Shown here in pieces: positions 1-7,892 of a DNA stretch of 64,000 nucleotides. Source of the DNA: M3007 sp964484205. GTDB lineage: Bacteria; Bacteroidota; Bacteroidia; Chitinophagales; Saprospiraceae. Under the pieces are notes generated by a model. The model did no database searches, was not told the DNA's origin, and saw nothing but the letters and a program-made list of their open reading frames with translations. The position numbers were made by a program, and so were the translations under genes. Positions within the stretch are counted from its first letter, which is position 1, and each line of letters opens with the position of its first letter. Location: positions 1-64,000 of the forward strand of contig CAZAEZ010000005.1 in NCBI GenBank assembly GCA_964484205.1, given 5' to 3'.

Positions 1-15
1 TTTTAGGCAGTTGGA

Positions 16-32
16 CGACCTCGGAGAGGTCG
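16..32. repeat. Short inverted repeat near window edge
   Basis: CGACCTC and GAGGTCG flank a GGA triplet, giving a perfect 7-bp stem with a 3-base loop. It lies at the window edge, so what it terminates or belongs to on the left cannot be seen. A 12-base word (AATTTGAAAAGT) is also repeated at 104-115 and 118-129. No gene is visible in 1-265. Confidence 0.5.
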
Positions 33-162
33 AATGTTCTTTAACTATCCAAAACTCACGTTAAAAAGGCAAGATTCCGGGTTGAGAAGTTTCTTTAAAG
101 TCAAATTTGAAAAGTTCAATTTGAAAAGTCAAAAGTGTACACCCCCTCTGGTTCGTTAAGTT

Positions 163-192
163 GATGGCTATGCCCTGCAGGGCATAGCCATC
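163..192. repeat. Perfect 30-bp palindrome
   Basis: The 30 bases read identically on both strands, centred on CTGCAG, with GATGGCTATGCCC as the left arm. There is no loop and no T-tract, so it is not a typical intrinsic terminator; it could extrude as a cruciform or be a dimeric binding site. It lies in the non-coding stretch downstream of the signal peptidase gene. Confidence 0.85.
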
Positions 193-234
193 TGAATACA
201 ATATTCGGCACAAGGAATTTTCGTGGCGAAGTAG

Positions 235-262
235 CCCTACGCCCTTCGCCCTACGCCCTTCG
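235..262. repeat. Two tandem copies of a 14-base unit
   Basis: CCCTACGCCCTTCG occurs at 235-248 and again immediately at 249-262, directly beyond the stop codon of the minus-strand signal peptidase gene. This is a perfect tandem duplication; no function is apparent. Confidence 0.7.
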
Positions 263-265
263 CGC

Positions 266-1888
266 TCACATCCGGCTGGCCGAGCGGAAAATCCGGTCCC
301 AGTTGATGCCTTCGCGGATGTTGCCGTTTTTCGTGGAGAACCAGATGAACAAAGGTTTGCCCACAATGTGATCTTCCGGCACAAAGCCCCAAATGCGGGA
401 ATCTTCCGAATTGTGGCGGTTGTCTCCCATCATCCAGAAGTAGTCCTGTTTGAAAGTGTAGGAAGTTGTTTCCTGGCCATTGATGGTGTATTTGCCGTTT
501 TTGACGACCAGATCATTTTTCTCGTATACCCGGATTATCCGTTCATAAAACGGCAGGCTTGCCGGAGTCAACTCTACCGAAGTGCCTTTTTTGGGAATGT
601 AAATAGGACCAAAGTCGTCGACCGTCCAATTGGTGTATTGCGTCAAATCGTTTGGGAAAACGTAGCCTGGACGTGCACCGGGTTTATAACGTTCGAGCGT
701 AATGCCGTCGCCCCAGGATTTTACTTTTTCCACCTGGGTGGCGTCCAGGTTGTAGTAGCGGCGGATTTCTCCGGTGGGCATTTCGAGGGCAATGGCATCA
801 TTCAGGCTCACCCCGATATCTTCCAGGCCCTTCAGGTTCAAACTCCCTGAATTGTTGTTGATGTAGTAGGCAAATTGCTGATTTGTGGGGTTGGGGATGG
901 CTTTGTTGTTGAGGTGGACCTGGCCGTCAATAATTTTGAGGCTGTCGCCGGGCAGGCCGATACAGCGTTTGATGTAGTGGTCTTTTTTATCAAGCGGGCG
1001 CACCACAATTTCCGGCATTGGAGGCGTCGGCCGGTTGGCCCTGCGCAGATTTTCAATTTCCCGCCGCCATTGGTAAACATCCCAGGTGCGGGTGGGCGTG
1101 ATGATGACGCTGTCGCCGGCCGGAAAGTTGAAAACCACCGGCTCGTTATGGTCAACTTCTTCCAGCGCCGGCAAGCGGTAGTAGGGTAGGGAAGGCTCGG
1201 AAAAATAGGACTCGCGTGCCAAAATGCCGTCGCCACTGCTGAACCGGTTGTGAATGAGCGGAAACTGGAGCACCGTCATCGGCGTCCGGATGCCGTAATG
1301 CGCCTTACTGACAAACAGGTAGTCACCCACCTTTAATGTGCCTTCCATGGAGGAAGTTGGAATGACATAGGCTTCAATCAGGAACATCCGGATAAACGCG
1401 GCGGCGAAAACGGCAAAAATGATGGCTTCGCTCCACTCACGAAATTGGGATTTGCGAAACGGGTTGTTCGCCTCCAGTTTGCGCAATGCCGCCTTGTCTT
1501 TTTTCTCCTGTGCTTCGTGATATTGCCGGTGGTACTCCCGCTCTTCCTGCAAAATCGGGCCTTCGTATTTATCGTCGGGATTTCGACCAATCAGGAAGAA
1601 AGGAACAGGAGCAAAAATCACGGAACGCGCGGCCTGCCAGAAGCTATGCTTGCCAAAAGACCGGACCATGTCGATGCACAGCCCCGCATAAATGAAAAAA
1701 TTCACAATTGGAAACAAAAGCCACAAGGCATACCATGGCGAACGGTGTCCAACCATTTTCGCCCATTCTACAGCAGCCAACCCGGGTACCAGTGCTTTCC
1801 AACCAGGAATGCCGGCTTTTTCAAACAATTTCATCATGCTCAGGCTGAGCAAAACGTAAAGCACAATCAGAAACAAGAGTACCGACAT
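266..1888 (-). CDS. lepB: Signal peptidase I, long Bacteroidota form
   Basis: Membrane serine protease (peptidase family S26) that removes signal peptides from exported proteins on the periplasmic face. Of 540 residues, about 1-110 form a hydrophobic multi-span N-terminal region not found in E. coli LepB; a charged linker follows, then a membrane anchor near 155-172. The nucleophile is Ser180 in PTSSMEGTL and the general base Lys307 in YIKRCIGLPGD. The late S26 box reads GDNRHNSEDSRIWGFVP. The stretch between Ser and Lys and the one after Lys are both much longer than in short forms, a pattern known in Bacteroidota. ATG start at 1888; a TATCTTCG promoter-like word lies 60 bases upstream. Confidence 0.95.
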   Translation of the reverse strand: MSVLLFLIVLYVLLSLSMMKLFEKAGIPGWKALVPGLAAVEWAKMVGHRSPWYALWLLFPIVNFFIYAGLCIDMVRSFGKHSFWQAARSVIFAPVPFFLIGRNPDDKYEGPILQEEREYHRQYHEAQEKKDKAALRKLEANNPFRKSQFREWSEAIIFAVFAAAFIRMFLIEAYVIPTSSMEGTLKVGDYLFVSKAHYGIRTPMTVLQFPLIHNRFSSGDGILARESYFSEPSLPYYRLPALEEVDHNEPVVFNFPAGDSVIITPTRTWDVYQWRREIENLRRANRPTPPMPEIVVRPLDKKDHYIKRCIGLPGDSLKIIDGQVHLNNKAIPNPTNQQFAYYINNNSGSLNLKGLEDIGVSLNDAIALEMPTGEIRRYYNLDATQVEKVKSWGDGITLERYKPGARPGYVFPNDLTQYTNWTVDDFGPIYIPKKGTSVELTPASLPFYERIIRVYEKNDLVVKNGKYTINGQETTSYTFKQDYFWMMGDNRHNSEDSRIWGFVPEDHIVGKPLFIWFSTKNGNIREGINWDRIFRSASRM

Positions 1889-1948
1889 ATGGATAATGAA
1901 ATTTGAATTTTGGAAACTGGATTTCTGCCGTTTTTAGCAGGCCGGGGG

Positions 1949-1956
1949 CGAAGATA
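1949..1956 (-). promoter_or_regulatory. Candidate -7 element for lepB (TATCTTCG)
   Basis: On the minus strand this reads TATCTTCG, one base from the Bacteroidota primary-sigma -7 consensus TAnnTTTG. It lies about 60 bases before the lepB ATG. The gap 1889-2062 has no other feature I can support. Confidence 0.4.
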
Positions 1957-2062
1957 CCTGCCGATCTTATCGAATTTCCGCCGCATCGACCATTGAACAA
2001 AAAATCTCGATTGACGCCGTCGGGCCTTCGGTGGTTAGCGCCACTGAAGCCGGCCGGATTTT

Positions 2063-3457
2063 CTAGCCTTCGGTGGGTTTCCGCTTTTTGCGCTTGGTTT
2101 TGAATAACTCCACGATTTCCTTCTCTTTAAGGAAACCCATATCAACAAATTGCGTGGAAACGAATTTTTTGATATCCTGGTAATCCTTGGCTCGTTTGTC
2201 GATGTACACCCGGAGTAATTTCCGGACGTAGGCCATTGAAAATTTCTTCACTGATTGGTTAAACTGTTGATTTCCAAATATTTTCATGTACACACTGAAA
2301 ATTTTGGTGAGTTCGAAGTAATCAGCGTACTCCTGTTCGGAAAGCCCGTTGATCAGTCGTCCGAAATAATTCAGGATCAGCTGACGCAGGCATTTGCTTT
2401 CGATGGAAAGGCCTTTGTGGTTGTTGTAAAAGTCCTGGACCGCCTCGATCGCATCCGGGTGCACATAGCCCAGGCTGTGGACTTTTTCCGCAATGCGGTA
2501 ATAATCGGAAATCCGGTCGGCAATGCCAAGATCGATCATCCCGATTATCCTGCTGTCATTTTCTGCGCCCATTTGCGGGTTTGCACGGTAGAGCGAAACC
2601 AGAAAATTGAGGTATTTGCTGCCAAAATCTTTAAACGACTTGCGCTCCCGCGCAAAATGTGTCCGAAACGATGCTTGTTCTTTCTCATCGAGCATCATAA
2701 AATTCCCAAAAAGGCAAAGCAGTTCGCAGTATTCGTCGGTATTCTGAAAATCTTTGGTATCGAGAAATGCTTTGATCTGTTCTTTCAAACTGGTGTTATC
2801 GCCGCCAACTTCGAAGCGTTTCAGGAGAAACTGCCGCAAGGCTGAAAAATTCGCCTTCATTTCACCGAGGGATTTGGGGAAGTCGGCAGCATAATACAAC
2901 TCGTTCCGGAACTGGTTGGAATAGCGTTGGTAAAGTTCAACCCGATCCTTCAGGTCGCGGAAGCGATCATTTTTTTGTTGCAGCAGAAAATAACGGATGC
3001 GTTTGTTTTCCACCTGGCTCATCAGGTTGGTGATCCAGATGTCGCTGCTCAGGGCAAAGCCAACCTGGATACTCTGGCCGATGCGTTTTTTTAACTGGTC
3101 AAAGTGTACGCTTTGGCAAATAGCCAGCAAAATCTCTTTGAAATGGTCGTTTGGGCGCACGTACCGGTACTGGTCGTTGATTTCTCCACGCAATACCGAG
3201 TAGCCCAGCACTCTGGGAAGGTACAGCCCTTCAAAAACCGGGTCGAGCAGTTGTTTTTCAATGGAAATCAACTGGAGGGGCGCGTCGGCAGCAATTTCAT
3301 GGTGGATTTCGGAGAGCATCGGCTCAAATTCCTGCCGGAGTTCGTTGTAAAACTCTTCTTCTTCCTCTTCCAGATATTGTGCAAGGGCTGGGGATTCCTG
3401 GATGGCCTTGCTAATGGCTTCCAACCGTTCCTGATATTTTTTGTCTAAGGGTTGCAT
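2063..3457 (-). CDS. Conserved-looking helical protein of unknown function
   Basis: 464 residues, no signal peptide or membrane span, so probably cytoplasmic. I do not recognise a family. It is rich in Leu, Gln, Lys and aromatic residues with periodic hydrophobicity, suggesting an all-alpha repeat protein. It has a glutamate run near residue 52-57 and ends in a strongly basic tail (KTKRKKRKP). The ATG at 3457 is well placed just beyond the S16 terminator, so it has its own transcription start. It lies between rpsP and lepB on the same strand, but spacing to lepB (174 bases with a separate promoter-like word) argues against one operon. A nucleic-acid or ribosome link would be a guess from the basic tail alone. 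Confidence 0.85.
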   Translation of the reverse strand: MQPLDKKYQERLEAISKAIQESPALAQYLEEEEEEFYNELRQEFEPMLSEIHHEIAADAPLQLISIEKQLLDPVFEGLYLPRVLGYSVLRGEINDQYRYVRPNDHFKEILLAICQSVHFDQLKKRIGQSIQVGFALSSDIWITNLMSQVENKRIRYFLLQQKNDRFRDLKDRVELYQRYSNQFRNELYYAADFPKSLGEMKANFSALRQFLLKRFEVGGDNTSLKEQIKAFLDTKDFQNTDEYCELLCLFGNFMMLDEKEQASFRTHFARERKSFKDFGSKYLNFLVSLYRANPQMGAENDSRIIGMIDLGIADRISDYYRIAEKVHSLGYVHPDAIEAVQDFYNNHKGLSIESKCLRQLILNYFGRLINGLSEQEYADYFELTKIFSVYMKIFGNQQFNQSVKKFSMAYVRKLLRVYIDKRAKDYQDIKKFVSTQFVDMGFLKEKEIVELFKTKRKKRKPTEG

Positions 3458-3516
3458 GGCTTGTCAGTACTTGAATGAAAAAATGTGCAAATAGTAGTTT
3501 GGAGGGTTTAAACTTG

Positions 3517-3558
3517 AAAAAAGACCTGGTAAAGCAACCAGAGGCTTTACCAGGTCTT
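3517..3558 (-). terminator. Intrinsic terminator after rpsP
   Basis: AAGACCTGGTAAAGC (3521-3535) pairs perfectly with GCTTTACCAGGTCTT (3544-3558), a 15-bp stem with an 8-base loop. On the minus strand the stem is followed by a run of T, so it terminates rpsP transcription, 53 bases after its stop. Confidence 0.88.
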
Positions 3559-3610
3559 ATTGAAACCCGTATTTGGATGGCAAAAGTAAAAACTCTCGCC
3601 GTAGTTCAAC

Positions 3611-4321
3611 TTATTCTTTTGTTTTTTCTTCCTCGGCTGCGGGCGCTTCCTCGGCGGCCGGTGTCTCCTCTGCAGCAGGTGTTTCGACTTCGGCTGTTGC
3701 TTCTTCCGCAGCAGGCGTTTCTGCTTCGGCAACCGGAGTTGCCTCTGCTTCTACCGGTTCCGTAGTTGCTTCAACTTCAGCGGCGGGTGCTTCAGCGGCT
3801 ACATCAACAGGCGCATCGGCGGTTTCGGCTTTTACTTCTTCCTCAGCGGCGGGTGCGCTGTCTGCGGCCGGGGCCGGTGCTGCTTTTTCTTCTACCGGTT
3901 TCGCTTTCGACTTGGGTGTGCCATCAACGGCAGCAAGGAACTGACGTTTTTCTTCTGCGGTAGCTTCCCGGCGTTTTTCGATCCGGCTTTCTTTGGCTTC
4001 GATCCAGGCATTGAGTTTAGCTTCTGCCTGTTCTTCGGTAAGAGCGCCTTTTTGGACGCCTTGGGCCAGGTGTTTTTGGTACATAATGCCCTTGAAGCGC
4101 AAGATAGCCCGAACAGTGTCGGTTGGTTGCGCGCCTTTCATCAGCCAATCGTAAGCCCGTTCGCGCTCAAGCATGATGGTGGCGGGAATGGTGAGGGGGT
4201 TGTAAGTGCCGATTTTTTCGATGTAACGGCCATCGCGTGGTGCGCGCGCATCCGCGGCGACAATGTGGTAAAACGGGGCCTTTTTACGGCCTTTCCGTTG
4301 GAGACGCAGTTTAACTGCCAT
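3611..4321 (-). CDS. rpsP: 30S ribosomal protein S16 with long acidic tail
   Basis: Small-subunit protein S16, needed for 30S assembly. The first 85 or so residues carry the family core (MAVKLRLQRKGRKKAPFYHI, then GRYIEKIGTYNP). The protein is 236 residues, against about 80-90 for classical S16: residues 86-130 are a charged helical extension and about 130-236 a low-complexity Ala/Glu/Pro/Val tail with repeated PAAEE units. Extended S16 proteins occur in other Bacteroidota. It is monocistronic, with a promoter at 4401-4408 and a terminator at 3517-3558. Repetitive tail codons make this region prone to length variation between strains. Confidence 0.97.
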   Translation of the reverse strand: MAVKLRLQRKGRKKAPFYHIVAADARAPRDGRYIEKIGTYNPLTIPATIMLERERAYDWLMKGAQPTDTVRAILRFKGIMYQKHLAQGVQKGALTEEQAEAKLNAWIEAKESRIEKRREATAEEKRQFLAAVDGTPKSKAKPVEEKAAPAPAADSAPAAEEEVKAETADAPVDVAAEAPAAEVEATTEPVEAEATPVAEAETPAAEEATAEVETPAAEETPAAEEAPAAEEEKTKE

Positions 4322-4400
4322 GGGTAAGCGAAAATTTAGTTAAGAGATAGTATCTCGCCCGGTTTCTTATTAGAAAATAACGCCGGGCTTTTCGAGCGCG

Positions 4401-4408
4401 CAAAGGTA
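4401..4408 (-). promoter_or_regulatory. TAnnTTTG -7 element for rpsP
   Basis: Minus strand reads TACCTTTG, an exact match to the Bacteroidota -7 consensus, 80 bases before the S16 start codon. Confidence 0.6.
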
Positions 4409-4469
4409 CGCCAATAGGAATGATCTAACCAAACAACTTTAAATTTTAATCGGGGACTACTTAATTTCC

Positions 4470-4477
4470 TACCTTTG
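4470..4477 (+). promoter_or_regulatory. TAnnTTTG -7 element for guaA
   Basis: TACCTTTG matches the Bacteroidota -7 consensus and sits 19 bases before the guaA ATG, predicting a very short leader. It also rules out the in-frame TTG at 4475 as start codon because that would lie within the promoter. Confidence 0.65.
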
Positions 4478-4495
4478 GGCCCTTCAAAATTTGGC

Positions 4496-6034
4496 ATGGA
4501 AAAGATACTTATTCTTGATTTTGGCTCTCAGTACACGCAATTAATTGCCAGGCGGGTTCGGGAGATGAATGTTTATTGTGAAATCATCCCCTTTAACAAA
4601 GTGCCGCCGATGAGCCCCGACGTAAAGGGGGTGATTCTTTCCGGCAGCCCGTTCTCCGTTAAACAGCCGGATGCCTTACGCCTCAACCTGGACTTACTTG
4701 CCGGGAAAGTGCCGTTGTTGGGTATTTGCTATGGGGCCCAGCTGTTGGCCGATTATTATGGCGGGGAGGTGGCCCGTTCGGAAAAACGGGAATATGGGAA
4801 GGCGACTTTATTGCAACAATCGAATACCGATCCTTTTTTCGCTGATGCGTCGGTGAATTCCCAGGTGTGGATGAGCCATGGAGACACGATCTTGCGACTT
4901 CCTGATGATTTTGAGTTGCTAGCCAGTACGGAAAGTATCCCGATTGCGGCTTTTCGGGCTGCGAATGAACGGTTTTCAACTCCGGTGTATGGCATCCAAT
5001 TTCATCCGGAAGTGTACCATACGCTGGAAGGCTTTCAATTTCTGAAAAACTTTGTGCTGGAAATTTGCAATTGCTCCGGCGATTGGACGCCGGCGCATTT
5101 TGTCGAAGAAACAATTCAGGCGCTACGCCGGCAAATCGGATCGGAAAAAGTAATCATGGCACTTTCCGGGGGCGTCGATTCGACGGTAGCGGCGATGTTG
5201 CTGCACCGGGCAATTGGGGAACAGCTGTTTTGTTTTTTTGTAGATAACGGCTTGTTGCGTAAAAATGAATTTTCCGACGTGTTGGATTCCTACCAGCACA
5301 TGGGGCTGAACATTGAAGGCGTGGATGCCAAACAACGCTTTTACGATGCATTGAAAGGCATTAGCAACCCCGAAGAAAAAAGAAAGGTGATTGGGCGGAT
5401 GTTCATTGAAGTTTTTGAGGAGGAATCCCATGCGCATCCGGAATGCCACTGGCTTGGGCAGGGCACGATTTATCCGGATGTGATCGAATCGGTGAGTGTG
5501 CACGGCCCTTCGGTTACGATAAAAAGCCACCACAACGTTGGCGGCTTACCGGACAAGTTAAAACTGAAACTGATCGAGCCACTTCGAATGCTGTTCAAAG
5601 ATGAGGTGCGCCGGGTGGGCAAAGAATTGGGGATTTCAGACTCCATTTTAAAACGCCATCCTTTTCCCGGGCCCGGGTTGGGTATTCGGATTTTAGGTGA
5701 AATTTCGCCGGAGAAAGTGCACATGCTGCAGGAAGCGGACGCCATTTATGTAAAAAAACTGCGGCAAGCCGGGCTGTATGACCAGGTTTGGCAAGCCGGT
5801 ACCATTCTGTTGCCCATTCAATCCGTAGGTGTCATGGGTGATGAACGCACCTACGAGCAAACGGTTGCGTTGCGTGCCGTGAACAGCACCGACGGAATGA
5901 CGGCGGAGTGGAGCCGGTTGCCCTATGATTTTCTGGCCGATGTTTCCAGCGAAATTATCAACCAGGTCAGGGGCATAAATCGGGTGGTGTACGATATCAG
6001 TACCAAACCACCGGCTACAATTGAATGGGAATAG
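4496..6034 (+). CDS. guaA: GMP synthase (glutamine-hydrolysing)
   Basis: Converts XMP to GMP with ATP and glutamine, the last step of GMP synthesis. 512 residues in the usual order: class I amidotransferase (about 1-190) with nucleophile Cys78 in GICYGAQLL and the His170/Glu172 pair in FHPEVYHT; ATP pyrophosphatase with SGGVDST at 224-230; dimerisation domain ending KPPATIEWE. The ATG at 4496 starts the MEKILILDFGSQ amidotransferase strand. It is divergent from rpsP and probably transcribed alone; the next gene starts 100 bases on. Confidence 0.98.
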   Translation: MEKILILDFGSQYTQLIARRVREMNVYCEIIPFNKVPPMSPDVKGVILSGSPFSVKQPDALRLNLDLLAGKVPLLGICYGAQLLADYYGGEVARSEKREYGKATLLQQSNTDPFFADASVNSQVWMSHGDTILRLPDDFELLASTESIPIAAFRAANERFSTPVYGIQFHPEVYHTLEGFQFLKNFVLEICNCSGDWTPAHFVEETIQALRRQIGSEKVIMALSGGVDSTVAAMLLHRAIGEQLFCFFVDNGLLRKNEFSDVLDSYQHMGLNIEGVDAKQRFYDALKGISNPEEKRKVIGRMFIEVFEEESHAHPECHWLGQGTIYPDVIESVSVHGPSVTIKSHHNVGGLPDKLKLKLIEPLRMLFKDEVRRVGKELGISDSILKRHPFPGPGLGIRILGEISPEKVHMLQEADAIYVKKLRQAGLYDQVWQAGTILLPIQSVGVMGDERTYEQTVALRAVNSTDGMTAEWSRLPYDFLADVSSEIINQVRGINRVVYDISTKPPATIEWE

Positions 6035-6134
6035 GTGACGGTTTTCGCATTGATGCCCTAATCAGAATAAAAGGAACTGAAGCTTCGAGGCATCAACTTC
6101 ACGAGAATTTTCGTTTCCAAAAAAAATCTACGTT

Positions 6135-6647
6135 ATGCAGTTTGGGATTCGCTCAATTGTCAAATTATTCGCAATTACACTGCTTTTTAACAGCTGCTAT
6201 TCCTTCAAGGGCATTTCAATTGATCCCAATATCAAGACATTTTTTGTTCGTAACTTTGACAATGCCGCATCGAATGCGCCGCCAACTTTAGCCGTGGATT
6301 TCACGGAAAGATTGAAAGATAAGGTGCGTACCGAAACGCCGTTAGTTTTGAATTCAGATGCACCTGACGCCGAATTTACCGGACGGGTGGTGGATTACCG
6401 GGTTGTTCCGGTGGCGCCTAAACCAGGCGAAACAGTAGCCCTGAATCGATTGGAGATCCGGTTTCAAATAAACTATACCGTGAATAAGGAAGGTGCCGAG
6501 GGCGGATGGGTAAGCGAGCGCAGTTTCAGCCATTTTGCTGAATTTTCGAATGAAGCAGATTTGCTTTCTGTGCAGGATGGACTGATTGAACAAATCAGAG
6601 TTCAATTGCTGGAGGATGTTTTTAATGCGGCTTTTAACAACTGGTAA
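6135..6647 (+). CDS. lptE: LptE-family outer-membrane LPS assembly lipoprotein
   Basis: 170 residues. A short hydrophobic signal ends in a lipobox-like LLFNSC (Cys about 21), followed by YSFKGISIDPNIKTFFVRNF, the characteristic start of the Bacteroidota LptE-like family. LptE plugs the LptD barrel and helps place LPS in the outer membrane. The rest shows the LptE pattern: a helix (VDFTERLKDKVRTET) and strands with AEFTGRVVDYRVVPVAP. It is followed at short distance by a TPR-like gene and secG, an arrangement consistent with one operon devoted to envelope biogenesis. Assignment is by motif pattern; sequence conservation in this family is low. Confidence 0.8.
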   Translation: MQFGIRSIVKLFAITLLFNSCYSFKGISIDPNIKTFFVRNFDNAASNAPPTLAVDFTERLKDKVRTETPLVLNSDAPDAEFTGRVVDYRVVPVAPKPGETVALNRLEIRFQINYTVNKEGAEGGWVSERSFSHFAEFSNEADLLSVQDGLIEQIRVQLLEDVFNAAFNNW

Positions 6648-6674
6648 TTTTCTGACAAGTGATGTAAAGAAACA

Positions 6675-7532
6675 ATGACTCAGGAGCGGTTTATAAAATT
6701 GTTGAACAATCCGGAATTGCTGGCAACGATCTCTTACGAAGAGCTGAAGACGCTTGCCCTGACCTATCCGTATGCACACAATTTGCGCTACCTGCTCGCT
6801 GTGAAAGCCGGCCAGGACCAACACCCTGATTTTACCCGGAATCTTGCCACCGCATCGGCATATAGTCTGGATCGGACTTGTCTTTTTGCCTTGGTAGCCC
6901 CGTTGAAACTGGCGCCTCAAGCTGTATTAGTGGCTGAAAAGGAAGAAGTTTTAGAATTGAAGCCAATTGCGGATGTTCAACAACAACTGGAATTTCTGGG
7001 TCCTGTTCCCAAACCGACACAAAAGACTGCCGAGGCCAGCAACGCGATGACAGTTGATTTTTCTACAAGGTTGGCAGATGCCGACACCACGGTACGAAAG
7101 CCAGCATTGGATTTTTCCCGGCCTGAAAGTCAACCTGAGGCAGATTCGGGTTCTCTCCATATTAAATTACCTGTTGAACAAATGCCCAGTTTTAATGCCT
7201 GGATTAGTCGGTTTAACCCTCCGGCTTTGGTTTCTGAGGCTATAACTTCTTCTGAAAACCCAAACCCTGACCCGGAAAGTGTACCGGTGCAGGAAAACGG
7301 TGCAGATGGTTCGGAAACCCAGGGCCAGGATACAGTCGAAGCCCTGACCCCCCAAATGCTAGCTGAAAAAAGTGTAACCGAGAGTAAATCGATTATTTCT
7401 GAAACCCTGGCAAAATTGTACGTTGACCAGGGGTACACCGAGAAAGCCATTGATATGTACGAACGGCTTAGTTTGGCGTTTCCAGATAAAAGCGCGTACT
7501 TTGCCGCCGAAATTGACAAATTAAAAAAATAG
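6675..7532 (+). CDS. Unknown protein with C-terminal TPR-like repeat
   Basis: 285 residues without signal peptide or membrane span. The N-terminal 80 residues are helical (LLNNPELLATISYEELKTLALTYP split by charged turns). The centre, about 100-220, is low-complexity and Pro/Glu/Ser rich, probably disordered. The last 40 residues (LAKLYVDQGYTEKAIDMYERL) have the canonical TPR spacing, one repeat with room for a half repeat. Sandwiched 27 bases after lptE and 5 bases before secG, it is almost certainly co-transcribed with both. Its role is unknown; a scaffold for envelope machinery is a guess from neighbours. Confidence 0.85.
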   Translation: MTQERFIKLLNNPELLATISYEELKTLALTYPYAHNLRYLLAVKAGQDQHPDFTRNLATASAYSLDRTCLFALVAPLKLAPQAVLVAEKEEVLELKPIADVQQQLEFLGPVPKPTQKTAEASNAMTVDFSTRLADADTTVRKPALDFSRPESQPEADSGSLHIKLPVEQMPSFNAWISRFNPPALVSEAITSSENPNPDPESVPVQENGADGSETQGQDTVEALTPQMLAEKSVTESKSIISETLAKLYVDQGYTEKAIDMYERLSLAFPDKSAYFAAEIDKLKK

Positions 7533-7537
7533 ACACA

Positions 7538-7807
7538 ATGTTACCCACTTTAGCGGTTTTTATTGCCTTGGTCAGTGTACTACTCATGGCAGCGATTTTG
7601 GTCCAGAATCCCAAAGGCGGCGGTATCGATCCGACTTTTGGTGGACAGGCGCAACAACTTTTCGGCGCTGCCCGTTCAACTGATTTTATTGAAAAGGCCA
7701 CCTGGGTGCTTGCAGCAGCTTTGTTGGTGCTTTGCATTGTTGCTGTCCTTATGGTAGGGACAGGTGGTGCCGCCACCGAACTTCCTCCCCTGGAATCAGC
7801 CGGCTAA
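7538..7807 (+). CDS. secG: Preprotein translocase subunit SecG
   Basis: Small membrane partner of SecYE that assists SecA-driven export. 89 residues with two membrane spans (about 1-21 and 51-72) joined by the conserved cytoplasmic loop VQNPKGGGIDPTFGGQ and LFGAARSTDFIEKATW. Length and topology match Bacteroidota SecG. It starts 5 bases after the TPR-like gene and is followed by a strong terminator, so it ends the lptE operon. Confidence 0.95.
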   Translation: MLPTLAVFIALVSVLLMAAILVQNPKGGGIDPTFGGQAQQLFGAARSTDFIEKATWVLAAALLVLCIVAVLMVGTGGAATELPPLESAG

Positions 7808-7820
7808 CTATACCCGTTTA

Positions 7821-7863
7821 AAAAGCCCTTCTCCGTAGATATCTAGGGAGAAGGGCTTTTTTT
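7821..7863. terminator. Bidirectional intrinsic terminator
   Basis: AAAAGCCCTTCTCC (7821-7834) pairs with GGAGAAGGGCTTTT (7847-7860); T-runs on the plus side and A-runs on the left make it usable from both strands. It separates convergent secG and the glucosaminidase gene. Confidence 0.88.
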
Positions 7864-7892
7864 GTTCAGGCTATTCCGGATTTGAGTAAGCG

